A stretch of DNA of 44,934 bases from an uncultured Bradyrhizobium sp. (lineage in GTDB: Bacteria; Pseudomonadota; Alphaproteobacteria; Rhizobiales; Xanthobacteraceae). Shown piece after piece: positions 32,848-40,442 of the stretch. The position numbers were made by a program, and so were the translations under genes. The stretch is from contig NZ_CANSMR010000043.1 in assembly GCF_947648125.1 (NCBI RefSeq), positions 1 through 44,934 on the forward strand, read 5' to 3'. Position 1 is the stretch's first letter; each line of letters opens with the position of its first letter. The notes under the pieces are model-generated. The model was not told the origin of the DNA. It worked only from the letters and a program-made list of their open reading frames with translations, and made no database searches.

Positions 32848-32872
32848 GATGCCCGGCGTGGCGCCGGGCATC
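32848..32872. terminator. Strong hairpin downstream of the binding-protein gene
   Basis: GATGCCCGGCG (32848-32858) pairs perfectly with CGCCGGGCATC (32862-32872) over 11 bases with a TGG loop, 28 bases past the binding-protein stop in the direction of its transcription. It has no T-run. It may stabilise or end the mRNA. Confidence 0.5.
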
Positions 32873-32900
32873 ACGAACTCCGAAGCTGTGGAGAAGGCTG

Positions 32901-34139
32901 CTACGAACTCTTCTCGCCGCTCATGACGGGGCCGAACCGGTCCCAGCTCTCGCCCTTGAAGCGCATCATCTGCAACTGCTCGATCGGTGCGTAGTCGTCC
33001 GGCCCGGTCTTGATCTTGGTGCCGGGCAGATAGATGCCGATCTCGAAGTTGAGGCTCGCCGCCTGCTTCATCAGGTTCTCGCGGGTGAGGTTGTCGCCGC
33101 ATTGTCGCAACACCTGCTCCAGCCCCTTGGCGACGCCGTAGCCGAACACGGTCGAGGCGTCGTTCTGGTCACCCTCGGGATACCACTTGGTCATGAAAGC
33201 GCGCCAGTCGTTCATGGCCGGATCGGTCTTCCACTCGTGATCCGCGGGATCCTTCAGATACTGGGTCGACAGGATGTCCTGGCTCGCCTCATAGCCGGCC
33301 GGCTTCATCACGCCGCCGATCGAGACGGAGACGTTGGTCAGGAACTGGACCGGATGCCAATCCAGCTCGGCGGCCTTCTTGATCGCCTGCGCCGCGAATT
33401 TCGGGGTTGCGATGTTGACGAAGATGTCGGGGTTGGCGCCCTTGATCTGCACGATCTGCGAATCCACCGTCGGCGACGTGGTTTCGTAGGAGGATTCGAC
33501 GACGATCAGTTTCTTGGCCGCGTCACCGAGCCCCTCATGCAGGCCGATCAGATAGTCCTTGCCGAAATCGTCGTTCTGGTAGAGCACGCCGATGGTCTTG
33601 CCGGGATATTTCTGCAGGATGTATTTGGCATAGATGCGCGCCTCGACCTGGTAGCTCGGCTGCCAGCCCATGGTCCACGGAAAATTCTTCGGATCGTTCC
33701 ACTTGGCGGCGCCGGTGGAGACGAACAGCTGCGGCACCTTCTTGGCGTTCATGTATTTCTGGATCGCGGTGTTGCCCGGCGTCCCCAGCGGATTGAAGAT
33801 CAAGAGCACCTCGTCGCTCTCGACCAGCTTGCGGGCCTGCTCGACCATCTTCGGCGGGCTGTAGCCGTCGTCGTAGGAGACGAAGTTGATCTTGCGGCCG
33901 TTGATGCCACCCTCGCTGTTGAGCTTGTTGAAATAGGCCGCTTCCGTCTTGCCGATCGTGGCATAGGCGGATGCCGGGCCCGAATAGGGCATGATGTTGC
34001 CGACCTTGATCTCGGTGTCGGTCGCGCCCGGATCGTATTTCTTCTGGGCGTTGGCTGCGCTGGCGACGGCGATCGTCAAAAGCCCCGCAAGCGCCGCAGA
34101 CTTGACGCAGTTGACATAGCTCAGGCGGTGGTGGTGCAT
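32901..34139 (-). CDS. ABC transporter substrate-binding protein, branched-chain amino-acid type
   Basis: This 412-residue periplasmic type I binding protein has a signal peptide to about residue 31 (AVASAANAQ). The mature part starts KKYDPGATDTEIKVGNIMPY and carries GPASAYATIGKTEAAYFNKL and NGRKINFVSYDDGYSPPKMV, the usual LivK/AmiC-type openings. The ligand is unknown; relatives bind branched amino acids, amides or aromatic acids. Two adjacent ATGs (34142 and 34139) occur; GGAGG has better spacing to 34139. No permease or ATPase is adjacent. It is divergent from an AraC/GyrI-like regulator. Confidence 0.9.
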   Translation of the reverse strand: MHHHRLSYVNCVKSAALAGLLTIAVASAANAQKKYDPGATDTEIKVGNIMPYSGPASAYATIGKTEAAYFNKLNSEGGINGRKINFVSYDDGYSPPKMVEQARKLVESDEVLLIFNPLGTPGNTAIQKYMNAKKVPQLFVSTGAAKWNDPKNFPWTMGWQPSYQVEARIYAKYILQKYPGKTIGVLYQNDDFGKDYLIGLHEGLGDAAKKLIVVESSYETTSPTVDSQIVQIKGANPDIFVNIATPKFAAQAIKKAAELDWHPVQFLTNVSVSIGGVMKPAGYEASQDILSTQYLKDPADHEWKTDPAMNDWRAFMTKWYPEGDQNDASTVFGYGVAKGLEQVLRQCGDNLTRENLMKQAASLNFEIGIYLPGTKIKTGPDDYAPIEQLQMMRFKGESWDRFGPVMSGEKSS

Positions 34140-34379
34140 CATTGTCCTCCCTGACATGCTGGCCGCGGCTCGTGCAGTCTTGATTTTCGGGCAGCTTGGT
34201 GAGCCGTCGGATCGATGCAACTGCGAGTATGCACGATTGCAGCGGTGTTGCCAGCGACGGCTTTGCGGTAAAATTTCGCAGAGCGGAATCACGGTTTCGC
34301 CGCCGCGCAGCAAGGACTGTCAAATGCCGCGCGCCGCAGCCATGCATGATGCCCGAGCTTTGCAGGAAGGCCGTCGTCC

Positions 34380-35219
34380 ATGAATCCAGCCCAGAAGGCG
34401 CTCTGGTACATCGAAAGCCACCTGCGCACGTCGCTGACGCTCGATGATATCGCTGTTGTTGCCGGGGTCTCGCGCTTCCATCTGGTGCGGGCGTTTGCGG
34501 AGGCGACCGGATTTTCGGTGATGCGCTACGTGCGGGCCCGGCGGTTGAGCGAGGCCGCGCGCGAGCTTGCGGCCGGTGCGCCCGACATTCTCGCGCTCGC
34601 GCTGGATGCGGATTACGGCTCCCACGAGGCATTCACTCGCGCGTTTCGCGACCATTTCGGCGTCACGCCGGAGACGGTGCGCGCGACGACGTGCCTGACC
34701 AAGCTCAAGCTCCAGGAGCCGATCACCATGATCTCGACCGCTCTCGATCACATCGATCCGCCGCGCATCGCGACCGGCAGGGCCTTTCTCGTCGCTGGTG
34801 TCGGCGAGCGCTACAACCACGCCAATGACAGCACCGCCGGCATTCCTAACCAGTGGCACGGCTTCCACCAGCAATGTGTGCATATTCCCCGCCAGGTCGG
34901 TGATGTTGCCTATGGTGTCTGCTGCAACGGCGACGATGCCGGCAATTTCGACTACATCGCAGGTGTCGAGGTTGCCGATTTCTCCGACCTGCCGCGCGAG
35001 TTCGCGCGCGTCCGGATTCCGGCGCAGAAGTATGTGGTGTTCACCCATGCCGACCACATCTCGACAATCCGCCGCACCGTCAACACGATCTGGAATCGCT
35101 GGCTGCCGCAATCCGGCATGAAGGTCGCGGACGCGCCGAACTTCGAGCGCTACGACGAGAAGTTCGACAAGAACAGCGGCAACGGCGGGCTCGAGATCTG
35201 GGTGCCGGTCGAGGAGTAG
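34380..35219 (+). CDS. AraC family regulator with GyrI-like effector domain
   Basis: In this 279-residue protein an N-terminal AraC-type double helix-turn-helix (residues about 5-105: LTLDDIAVVAGVSRFHLVRAF and ILALALDADYGSHEAFTRAF) precedes a GyrI-like small-molecule-binding domain (about 120-279: FLVAGVGERYN, YGVCCNGDDAGNFDYIAGVE, YVVFTHADHISTIRRT, LEIWVPVE). The order is that of Rob/SoxS-like multidrug regulators. It is divergent from the binding-protein gene and may control it or a distant efflux system. The start follows AGGCCGTCGTCC, a weak ribosome site, so the ATG rests on the family start. Confidence 0.92.
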   Translation: MNPAQKALWYIESHLRTSLTLDDIAVVAGVSRFHLVRAFAEATGFSVMRYVRARRLSEAARELAAGAPDILALALDADYGSHEAFTRAFRDHFGVTPETVRATTCLTKLKLQEPITMISTALDHIDPPRIATGRAFLVAGVGERYNHANDSTAGIPNQWHGFHQQCVHIPRQVGDVAYGVCCNGDDAGNFDYIAGVEVADFSDLPREFARVRIPAQKYVVFTHADHISTIRRTVNTIWNRWLPQSGMKVADAPNFERYDEKFDKNSGNGGLEIWVPVEE

Positions 35220-35247
35220 CGTGCGCACAGGTGCAGCAAACTCTGGC

Positions 35248-35362
35248 GTCGTCCCTGCGAAAGCAGGGACCCATAACCACCGATGCGGATTGTGCGTGAT
35301 GCTGGAACGACGAATCCCGCCTACGACATCCGCCGCGGGGTCCCTGCTTTCGCAGGGACGAC
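35248..35362. repeat. Palindromic repeat family C, copy 1
   Basis: A 115-base element starts GTCGTCCCTGCGAAAGCAGG, continues GACCCATAACCAC, and returns as GGGTCCCTGCTTTCGCAGGG ending ACGAC. Each end is a hairpin on its own and the two ends are inverted relative to each other. It starts 28 bases after the AraC/GyrI-like stop. Confidence 0.9.
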
Positions 35363-35407
35363 AGCTTCGATGGTGCCAGCACCGGTGGGCGCGCCGTACA
35401 TTACCTG

Positions 35408-35506
35408 TCATCGCCCGGCTCGACCGGGCGATCCAGTACGCCGCGGCCCCTCGGTTCAAGCACCCTGTCTCTGGAATACTGGATCACCCGCATGCGCGGG
35501 TGATGA
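35408..35506. repeat. Palindromic repeat family D
   Basis: A 99-base element starts TCATCGCCCGGCTCGACCGG, continues GCGATCCAGTA, and returns as TACTGGATCACCCGCATGCG ending GGTGATGA. The outer CATCGCCCG/CGGGTGATG and inner CCAGTA/TACTGG arms are paired. It lies centred between two C copies. Confidence 0.85.
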
Positions 35507-35548
35507 CACCGCGCTGTTTGATATCTTGAATTGCGCCTCATCCTCATC

Positions 35549-35670
35549 GTCGTCCCTGCGAAAGCAGGGACCCATAACCACGAGTGGTTATTGCTTGAAC
35601 ACGCCGGAACGACGACTGCCGTTCACAACTCTCGCCGCGGCGTATGGGTCCCTGCTTTCGCAGGGACGAC
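35549..35670. repeat. Palindromic repeat family C, copy 2
   Basis: A second family C element has the same GTCGTCCCTGCGAAAGCAGG opening followed by GACCCATAACCACGAGT, and the same inverted close CCCTGCTTTCGCAGGGACGA. It is separated from D by 42 bases and ends 34 bases before the polyprenyl synthase stop on the minus strand. C1, D and C2 together fill most of the 485-base space 35220-35704. Confidence 0.9.
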
Positions 35671-35704
35671 ACCGTGTATGCGGGCGCGGGTATGTTCTGC
35701 GAAC

Positions 35705-36715
35705 TTAATGCGAGCGCGCGAGGCAGAACGCGACGACCTGTTCAAGCGCCGTCTTCATCGGCGAGGACGGGAACAGCGCCAGCGCGTCGACCGCCATCGC
35801 ACCGTAGTGCTGGGCGCGGCTGATGGTGTCCTCCAGCGCGCGGTGCTTGGTCATCAATCCGATCGCGTGATCGAGATCGGCTGATCCGATCTCGCCGCGC
35901 TCCAGCGCGCGGATCCAGAACTGGCGCTCGGTGTCGTTGCCGCGGCGGAAGGCGAGCACCACGGGAAGCGTGATCTTGCCCTCGCGGAAATCGTCGCCGA
36001 CATTCTTGCCGAGTTTGGCCGACTTGCCGCCATAGTCGAGCACGTCGTCGACGAGCTGGAAGGCGATGCCGAGGTTCATGCCGACCGAGCGGCACGCGGT
36101 CTGCTCGGCCTTGGGCCGGTTGGCGATCACGGGACCGACCTCGCAGGCCGCCGCGAACAGCTCTGCCGTCTTGCCGCGGATCACGGCGAGATACTCGTCC
36201 TCGGTGGTCGCGGTGTTCTTGGCGGCGGCAAGCTGCATCACCTCGCCCTCGGCGATGGTGGCGGCGGCCGCGGAGAGAATGTCGAGCGCGCGCAGCGAGC
36301 CGACCTCGACCATCATCCGGAACGCCTGGCCGAGCAGGAAGTCGCCGACCAGCACGCTGGCCTCGTTGCCCCACAGCATCCGCGCGGACAATTTGCCGCG
36401 GCGCAGCTCGCTCTCGTCGACCACGTCGTCATGCAGCAGCGTCGCGGTGTGCATGAACTCGACCGCGGCGGCGAGCTTGATATGGCCGTCGCCGGAATAG
36501 TCGGCGAGCTGGGCCATCGCCAGGGTCAGCATCGGGCGCAACCGCTTGCCGCCGGAGGAGATCAGATGATTGGCGACCTCGGGGATCATGGTGACTTCGG
36601 AGCCGGTCCGCGAAAGGATGGTCGCGTTGACGCGCTCCATGTCGGCGGCGACAAGTCCCACCAGCCCGTCGATCGAAGCATTGGACGGGCTTTCGAAGGG
36701 TACAATAACCGCCAC
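35705..36715 (-). CDS. Polyprenyl diphosphate synthase (long-chain, ubiquinone side chain)
   Basis: This 336-residue trans-prenyltransferase probably makes the octaprenyl or decaprenyl diphosphate for ubiquinone. The first aspartate-rich motif is LLHDDVVDES and the second LVDDVLDY; GGKRLRP and FMHTATL are also conserved. A GTG at 36715 with GGAG 6 bases upstream is the best start; a TTG twelve bases earlier would leave the ribosome site inside the gene. Residues VAVIVPFESPS open the protein. Divergent from the DUF2007 and methyltransferase genes. Chain length cannot be read from sequence alone. Confidence 0.94.
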   Translation of the reverse strand: MAVIVPFESPSNASIDGLVGLVAADMERVNATILSRTGSEVTMIPEVANHLISSGGKRLRPMLTLAMAQLADYSGDGHIKLAAAVEFMHTATLLHDDVVDESELRRGKLSARMLWGNEASVLVGDFLLGQAFRMMVEVGSLRALDILSAAAATIAEGEVMQLAAAKNTATTEDEYLAVIRGKTAELFAAACEVGPVIANRPKAEQTACRSVGMNLGIAFQLVDDVLDYGGKSAKLGKNVGDDFREGKITLPVVLAFRRGNDTERQFWIRALERGEIGSADLDHAIGLMTKHRALEDTISRAQHYGAMAVDALALFPSSPMKTALEQVVAFCLARSH

Positions 36716-36849
36716 GCTGGTCTCCAATTTTGCCGAATTCGCACTAGCTCAGCTATAACAATAGAAACTGCGAAGGTATGCGGCAAGGCCACGAAGTTGT
36801 TGACATGTGACGCATTGGCCGCACAGCCGGGCGGAGAGGAGAGTGGATT

Positions 36850-37077
36850 TTGCGGGAATTGGTACGGACCAATGACGTGGTGCTGGTCTCCGCCGTCGGC
36901 GCGCTGCTCGACAGCGCTAACATCCATCATCTGGTGCTGGACCAGAACATGAGCATCATCGAGGGCTCGCTCGGCGTGCTGCCGCGGCGGATCCTGGTGC
37001 ACGAGGACGACAACCACGAGGCCCGCCAGCTCCTGACCGATGCCGGCCTTGGCCACGAATTGCGGGCCGATGACTAG
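36850..37077 (+). CDS. DUF2007 domain protein, putative signal transducing
   Basis: This 75-residue small protein of the DUF2007 family has the ferredoxin-like-fold pattern ELVRTNDVVLVSAVGALLDS, then AVLD-like ILVHEDDNHEARQLL. Its role is unknown, and some members pair with GlnB-like signalling. The start is a TTG at 36850, supported by GGAGAGGAG 9 bases upstream; no ATG lies in the right place. The next gene's ATG overlaps its stop by 8 bases, so the two are coupled. The divergent promoter region to polyprenyl synthase has TTGACA at 36800-36805 but no good -10. Confidence 0.85.
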   Translation: MRELVRTNDVVLVSAVGALLDSANIHHLVLDQNMSIIEGSLGVLPRRILVHEDDNHEARQLLTDAGLGHELRADD

Positions 37078-37897
37078 AGCGTTTTCAAGCGAAGTGGGCC
37101 CCGGTTCGCGTGAAGAAAACGCGTCAAAAAACCAGTCTCCGGCCGCTGAGATCACCGAAGACGGATTCCTCGGCGGGCAATTGCGGCTGCGGCAGCCGCG
37201 CAGCGGCCATCGCGCCGGCCACGACGCGATCCTGCTGGCCGCGGCGACGCCGGCGCGATCAGGCGACCGGGTCGTCGATCTCGGCTCTGGCGTCGGCGCC
37301 GCCGGGCTGGCGGTGGCGCGGCGGGTCAGCGGGATCGATCTGGTTCTGGTCGAAATCGACCCTGCATTGGCCGAGCTTGCCCGGAATAACGCCAGCGCCA
37401 ACGCGATCATGGCCGACGTGATCGTGCTCGATGTCGCGGCCGGCGCCTCCGCCTTCGATGATCTCGGCCTTACGCCCGACACCGCCGACGTCGTGCTGAT
37501 GAACCCGCCGTTCAACGATTCCACCAGGCACCGTGCCTCGCCGGACGGCGTGCGGCAGCGCGCCCATGTCGCGACCCCGACCACGCTGGCTAGCTGGGTT
37601 CACGTGGCGCGGCGGATCCTCAAGTCGAACGGGCAGCTTGCGATGATCTGGCGGGCCGACGGGATTGCCGAGGTGTTGGCTGCGCTGGACCGCGGCTTTG
37701 GCAGCCTCGAGATCCTGCCGGTTCATGGCGACGTGACGTCGCCGGCGATCCGAATCCTGGTGCGGGCCACCAAGGGCGGCCGTGCGCCGACGCGGCTGCA
37801 TGCCGCGCTGTTGCTCAATGAAGAGCCAGGTGTGCCCAATAAATGGGTGCAGGAGATTTTGGCTGGAAAGGGAGAATTGCCGCTGGCGCGGCGCTGA
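37070..37897 (+). CDS. TrmN6-like tRNA/DNA N6-adenine methyltransferase
   Basis: This 275-residue class I SAM methyltransferase has the glycine loop VVDLGSGVGAAGLAVA and the adenine-N6 motif NPPF (LMNPPFNDST). This identifies the N6-adenine class, most likely the enzyme that methylates A37 of a tRNA1(Val)-type tRNA. The first residues are Ser/Glu-rich and poorly ordered, then FLGGQLRLRQPRSGHRAGHD is the family opening. The ATG at 37070 overlaps the DUF2007 stop; an upstream in-frame start would lie inside that gene. Confidence 0.9.
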   Translation: MTRAFSSEVGPGSREENASKNQSPAAEITEDGFLGGQLRLRQPRSGHRAGHDAILLAAATPARSGDRVVDLGSGVGAAGLAVARRVSGIDLVLVEIDPALAELARNNASANAIMADVIVLDVAAGASAFDDLGLTPDTADVVLMNPPFNDSTRHRASPDGVRQRAHVATPTTLASWVHVARRILKSNGQLAMIWRADGIAEVLAALDRGFGSLEILPVHGDVTSPAIRILVRATKGGRAPTRLHAALLLNEEPGVPNKWVQEILAGKGELPLARR

Positions 37898-37935
37898 CGG
37901 GCAGACGGACTGCCCGCGTCGTCACTGGCACAAAG

Positions 37936-38034
37936 CTACTGCGAGGCCGTTTCCGACTGGCGATCCGGCCTGGATGTGAAGTGGATCGCCGTGAGGAGCG
38001 TACCGATCAGCAAAATCAGCAGGTAGATCTTCAT
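37936..38034 (-). CDS. Small membrane protein (32 residues)
   Basis: The product is MKIYLLILLIGTLLTAIHFT and then SRPDRQSETASQ. A single hydrophobic helix (residues 3-18) with a short polar tail indicates a one-span membrane protein. GAGGGACCC 5 bases before the ATG at 38034 is a plausible ribosome site. It stands alone between the methyltransferase gene (convergent) and the S49 peptidase gene (divergent). It could be a short regulator of a membrane enzyme, but no family is known to me. Confidence 0.6.
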   Translation of the reverse strand: MKIYLLILLIGTLLTAIHFTSRPDRQSETASQ

Positions 38035-38143
38035 GGGTCCCTCTTCGCCCGCGCGTTGCAACCCCAATGACAAAATGCAAAACGCGTTCCACGAAATCCA
38101 ATGACACTGGCGTGATAAAAAGTGGTTAATTCGAGGTAACGGC

Positions 38144-39079
38144 ATGAGTGAACAACTAAGTGATCGCCAAGGACATTCTGGAGCACGTTCTGGAGGACGT
38201 TCGGGACTGCTCGAGCGCGTGCAGGGGGTGCTTCCGGCGCGGTTCAGGCGCGGCATGGCCGTCGTGCCGGTGGTGCGGCTGTCGGGCGTGATCGGCGCGG
38301 TGACACCGCTGCGGCCCGGCATGTCGCTCGCGGGCGTCGCCAAGATGCTGGAGCGCGCCTTTGGCACTCGGAATGCCAAGGCAGTGGCGCTGGTGATCAA
38401 TTCGCCGGGCGGCTCGCCGGTGCAGTCGCGCCAAATCTATTTGCGCATCCGGCAACTGGCGGCCGAGAAGAAGCTGCCGGTGCTGGTGTTCGTCGAGGAC
38501 GTCGCGGCCTCCGGCGGCTACATGATTGCCTGTGCCGGCGACGAGATTTATTGCGACCCGTCCTCGATCCTGGGTTCGATCGGCGTGGTCGGCGGCAGCT
38601 TCGGCCTCGAGGGGTTGATCAAGAAGATCGGGGTCGAGAGGCGGCTCTATACGGCCGGCAGCCACAAGGCGATGCTCGATCCGTTCCTTCCCGAAAACCC
38701 CGACGACGTCGCCCGGCTGAAGTCGATCCAGCGCGAGATCCATGCGATCTTCATTGCGCTGGTGAAACAGAGCCGCGGCAGCCGCCTGAAGGGGCCCGAC
38801 GAGGAGTTGTTCACCGGCGAATACTGGGCCGGCGAGACCGCGATCGGGCTCGGGCTTGCCGATGGCATCGGCGACCTGCGCGCGACGCTGCGGGCCCGCT
38901 ATGGCGAGAAGGTGCTAACCCCGGTGATCGCGCCCGCGAGCGGCATGCTGTCCGGCCTGCTCGGCCGGCGGGCGCCCGGCGCGGGCTCGATGGCGGCGCT
39001 GGACGGGCTCGCAAGCTTGCCGGACGATTTGATCTCAGCGGTCGAAACCCGGGCAATTTGGGCCAGATTCGGGCTGTGA
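38144..39079 (+). CDS. S49 family peptidase (SppA-like)
   Basis: In this 311-residue serine protease the catalytic serine is Ser123 in DVAASGGYMIA and the lysine is Lys175 in GSHKAMLDP, the Ser-Lys dyad of signal-peptide peptidase A. VALVINSPGGSP precedes them, as in the family. The protein is the short, single-domain form without an obvious N-terminal membrane helix, so it is likely a peripheral or cytoplasmic protease. GAGG before the ATG at 38144 gives the start. No partner gene is evident, and the substrate is unknown. Confidence 0.93.
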   Translation: MSEQLSDRQGHSGARSGGRSGLLERVQGVLPARFRRGMAVVPVVRLSGVIGAVTPLRPGMSLAGVAKMLERAFGTRNAKAVALVINSPGGSPVQSRQIYLRIRQLAAEKKLPVLVFVEDVAASGGYMIACAGDEIYCDPSSILGSIGVVGGSFGLEGLIKKIGVERRLYTAGSHKAMLDPFLPENPDDVARLKSIQREIHAIFIALVKQSRGSRLKGPDEELFTGEYWAGETAIGLGLADGIGDLRATLRARYGEKVLTPVIAPASGMLSGLLGRRAPGAGSMAALDGLASLPDDLISAVETRAIWARFGL

Positions 39080-39195
39080 ACACGGGGATTTGAGCGCGCC
39101 ATTTTGCCCCAAAACCGCGATTGCGGCGCAGGCCGCCTTGCGCGAGAATGCCTGCCATTGGGGGCCTGACAGACGTGAACGACAAGGATCGACCG

Positions 39196-39387
39196 ATGCC
39201 GCCGCTGATTGCATTCGCAGGCGTCCTGGGTGGCCTGGCCGTGGTCCGCTGGGCATACAAGACGGCCGTCCGGATCAACCAGGAACTGGAAGAGGCGCGA
39301 TTGTCCCGCGTGGCCGAGACCACGCGTGCGAGCGAAATCAAGACCCTGCGCCGCGACCCCGTGACCGGGGCCTATCGCCCGGGCTAG
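39196..39387 (+). CDS. Small membrane-anchored protein (63 residues)
   Basis: The protein begins MPPLIAFAGVLGGLAVVRWA, one hydrophobic helix, followed by a charged tail YKTAVRINQELEEARLSRVA and DPVTGAYRPG. The tail is a probable short coiled coil in the cytoplasm. AAGGA 7 bases before the ATG at 39196 supports the start; a GTG at 39175 would add seven residues. I recognise this as a conserved short protein in alphaproteobacteria, with unknown function. It sits after the S49 peptidase gene and ahead of glyQ. Confidence 0.7.
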   Translation: MPPLIAFAGVLGGLAVVRWAYKTAVRINQELEEARLSRVAETTRASEIKTLRRDPVTGAYRPG

Positions 39388-39506
39388 TTTGCTCTGAAAA
39401 CCGCAAGATGGCGGTGCCGGATTTTCCGGCATCGCCTTGATTCCATTGGCTGCCGCCGATACGGTCCCGCGCGCTTCAAAACCCCCTCGCGAGACCTGTA
39501 GAGACG

Positions 39507-40442
39507 ATGGACGCCCTGCCTGACCACATGCGCCCGGAACGTTCGTTCCAGGGCTTCATCCTGGCTCTCCAGCGATTCTGGGCCGAGCAGGGTTGCGTCA
39601 TCCTGCAGCCCTACGACATGGAAATGGGCGCCGGCACCTTCCATCCCGCGACCACGCTGCGCGCGCTGGGGCCAAAGCCGTGGAACGCGGCCTATGTGCA
39701 GCCCTCGCGGCGGCCCAAGGACGGCCGCTACGGCGAAAACCCCAACCGGATGCAGCACTACTACCAGTTCCAGGTGATCATGAAGCCGTCGCCGCCGAAC
39801 CTTCAGGACCTGTACCTGAAGTCGCTGGCCGCGATCGGCATCGATTCCTCCGTCCATGACATCCGCTTCGTCGAGGACGACTGGGAGAGCCCGACGCTCG
39901 GCGCCTGGGGCTTGGGGTGGGAATGCTGGTGCGACGGCATGGAAGTCAGCCAGTTCACCTACTTCCAGCAGGTCGCGGGCGTCGAATGCGCGCCGGTCGC
40001 GGGCGAACTCACCTACGGGCTCGAGCGCCTCGCGATGTATGTGCAGGGCGTCGACCGCGTCTATGACCTCAACTTCAACGGCCGCGAGGGCGCCGAGAAG
40101 GTCACCTATGGCGACGTCTTCCTGCAGGCCGAGCAGGAATATTCGCGGCACAATTTCGAATACGCCGACACCGCGATGTTGTTCGAGCAGTTCAGGATGG
40201 CCGAAGAGGCCTGCCGCAAATATCTCGCCGCCGGCTGGCGCGAGGGGAGCAACCACAAGGAACATCTGATGGCCTTGCCGGCCTACGACCAGTGCATCAA
40301 GGCGAGCCACGTGTTCAACCTGCTCGACGCCCGCGGCGTCATCTCGGTGACGGAGCGGCAGAGCTATATCGGGCGTGTGCGCGATCTGGCGAAGGCCTGC
40401 GGCGAGGCCTGGATCCACACTGAAACGGGCAGGGCGGTCTGA
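39507..40442 (+). CDS. glyQ: Glycyl-tRNA synthetase alpha subunit
   Basis: This 311-residue alpha subunit of the bacterial heterotetrameric glycyl-tRNA synthetase is the catalytic part, class II. Family text is very strong: [52 protein letters not shown] (the class II motif 2 region) and [19 protein letters not shown]. It charges tRNA-Gly in the cytoplasm together with the beta subunit. Its stop overlaps the glyS start by 1 base (TGATG), so the two are translationally coupled. Confidence 0.98.
   Translation: MDALPDHMRPERSFQGFILALQRFWAEQGCVILQPYDMEMGAGTFHPATTLRALGPKPWNAAYVQPSRRPKDGRYGENPNRMQHYYQFQVIMKPSPPNLQDLYLKSLAAIGIDSSVHDIRFVEDDWESPTLGAWGLGWECWCDGMEVSQFTYFQQVAGVECAPVAGELTYGLERLAMYVQGVDRVYDLNFNGREGAEKVTYGDVFLQAEQEYSRHNFEYADTAMLFEQFRMAEEACRKYLAAGWREGSNHKEHLMALPAYDQCIKASHVFNLLDARGVISVTERQSYIGRVRDLAKACGEAWIHTETGRAV

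Noticed and set aside
32691-34154. 487-codon plus-strand frame over the binding-protein gene
   Set aside because: The minus-strand reading has a signal peptide and a type I binding fold; this one is a GC-rich shadow.
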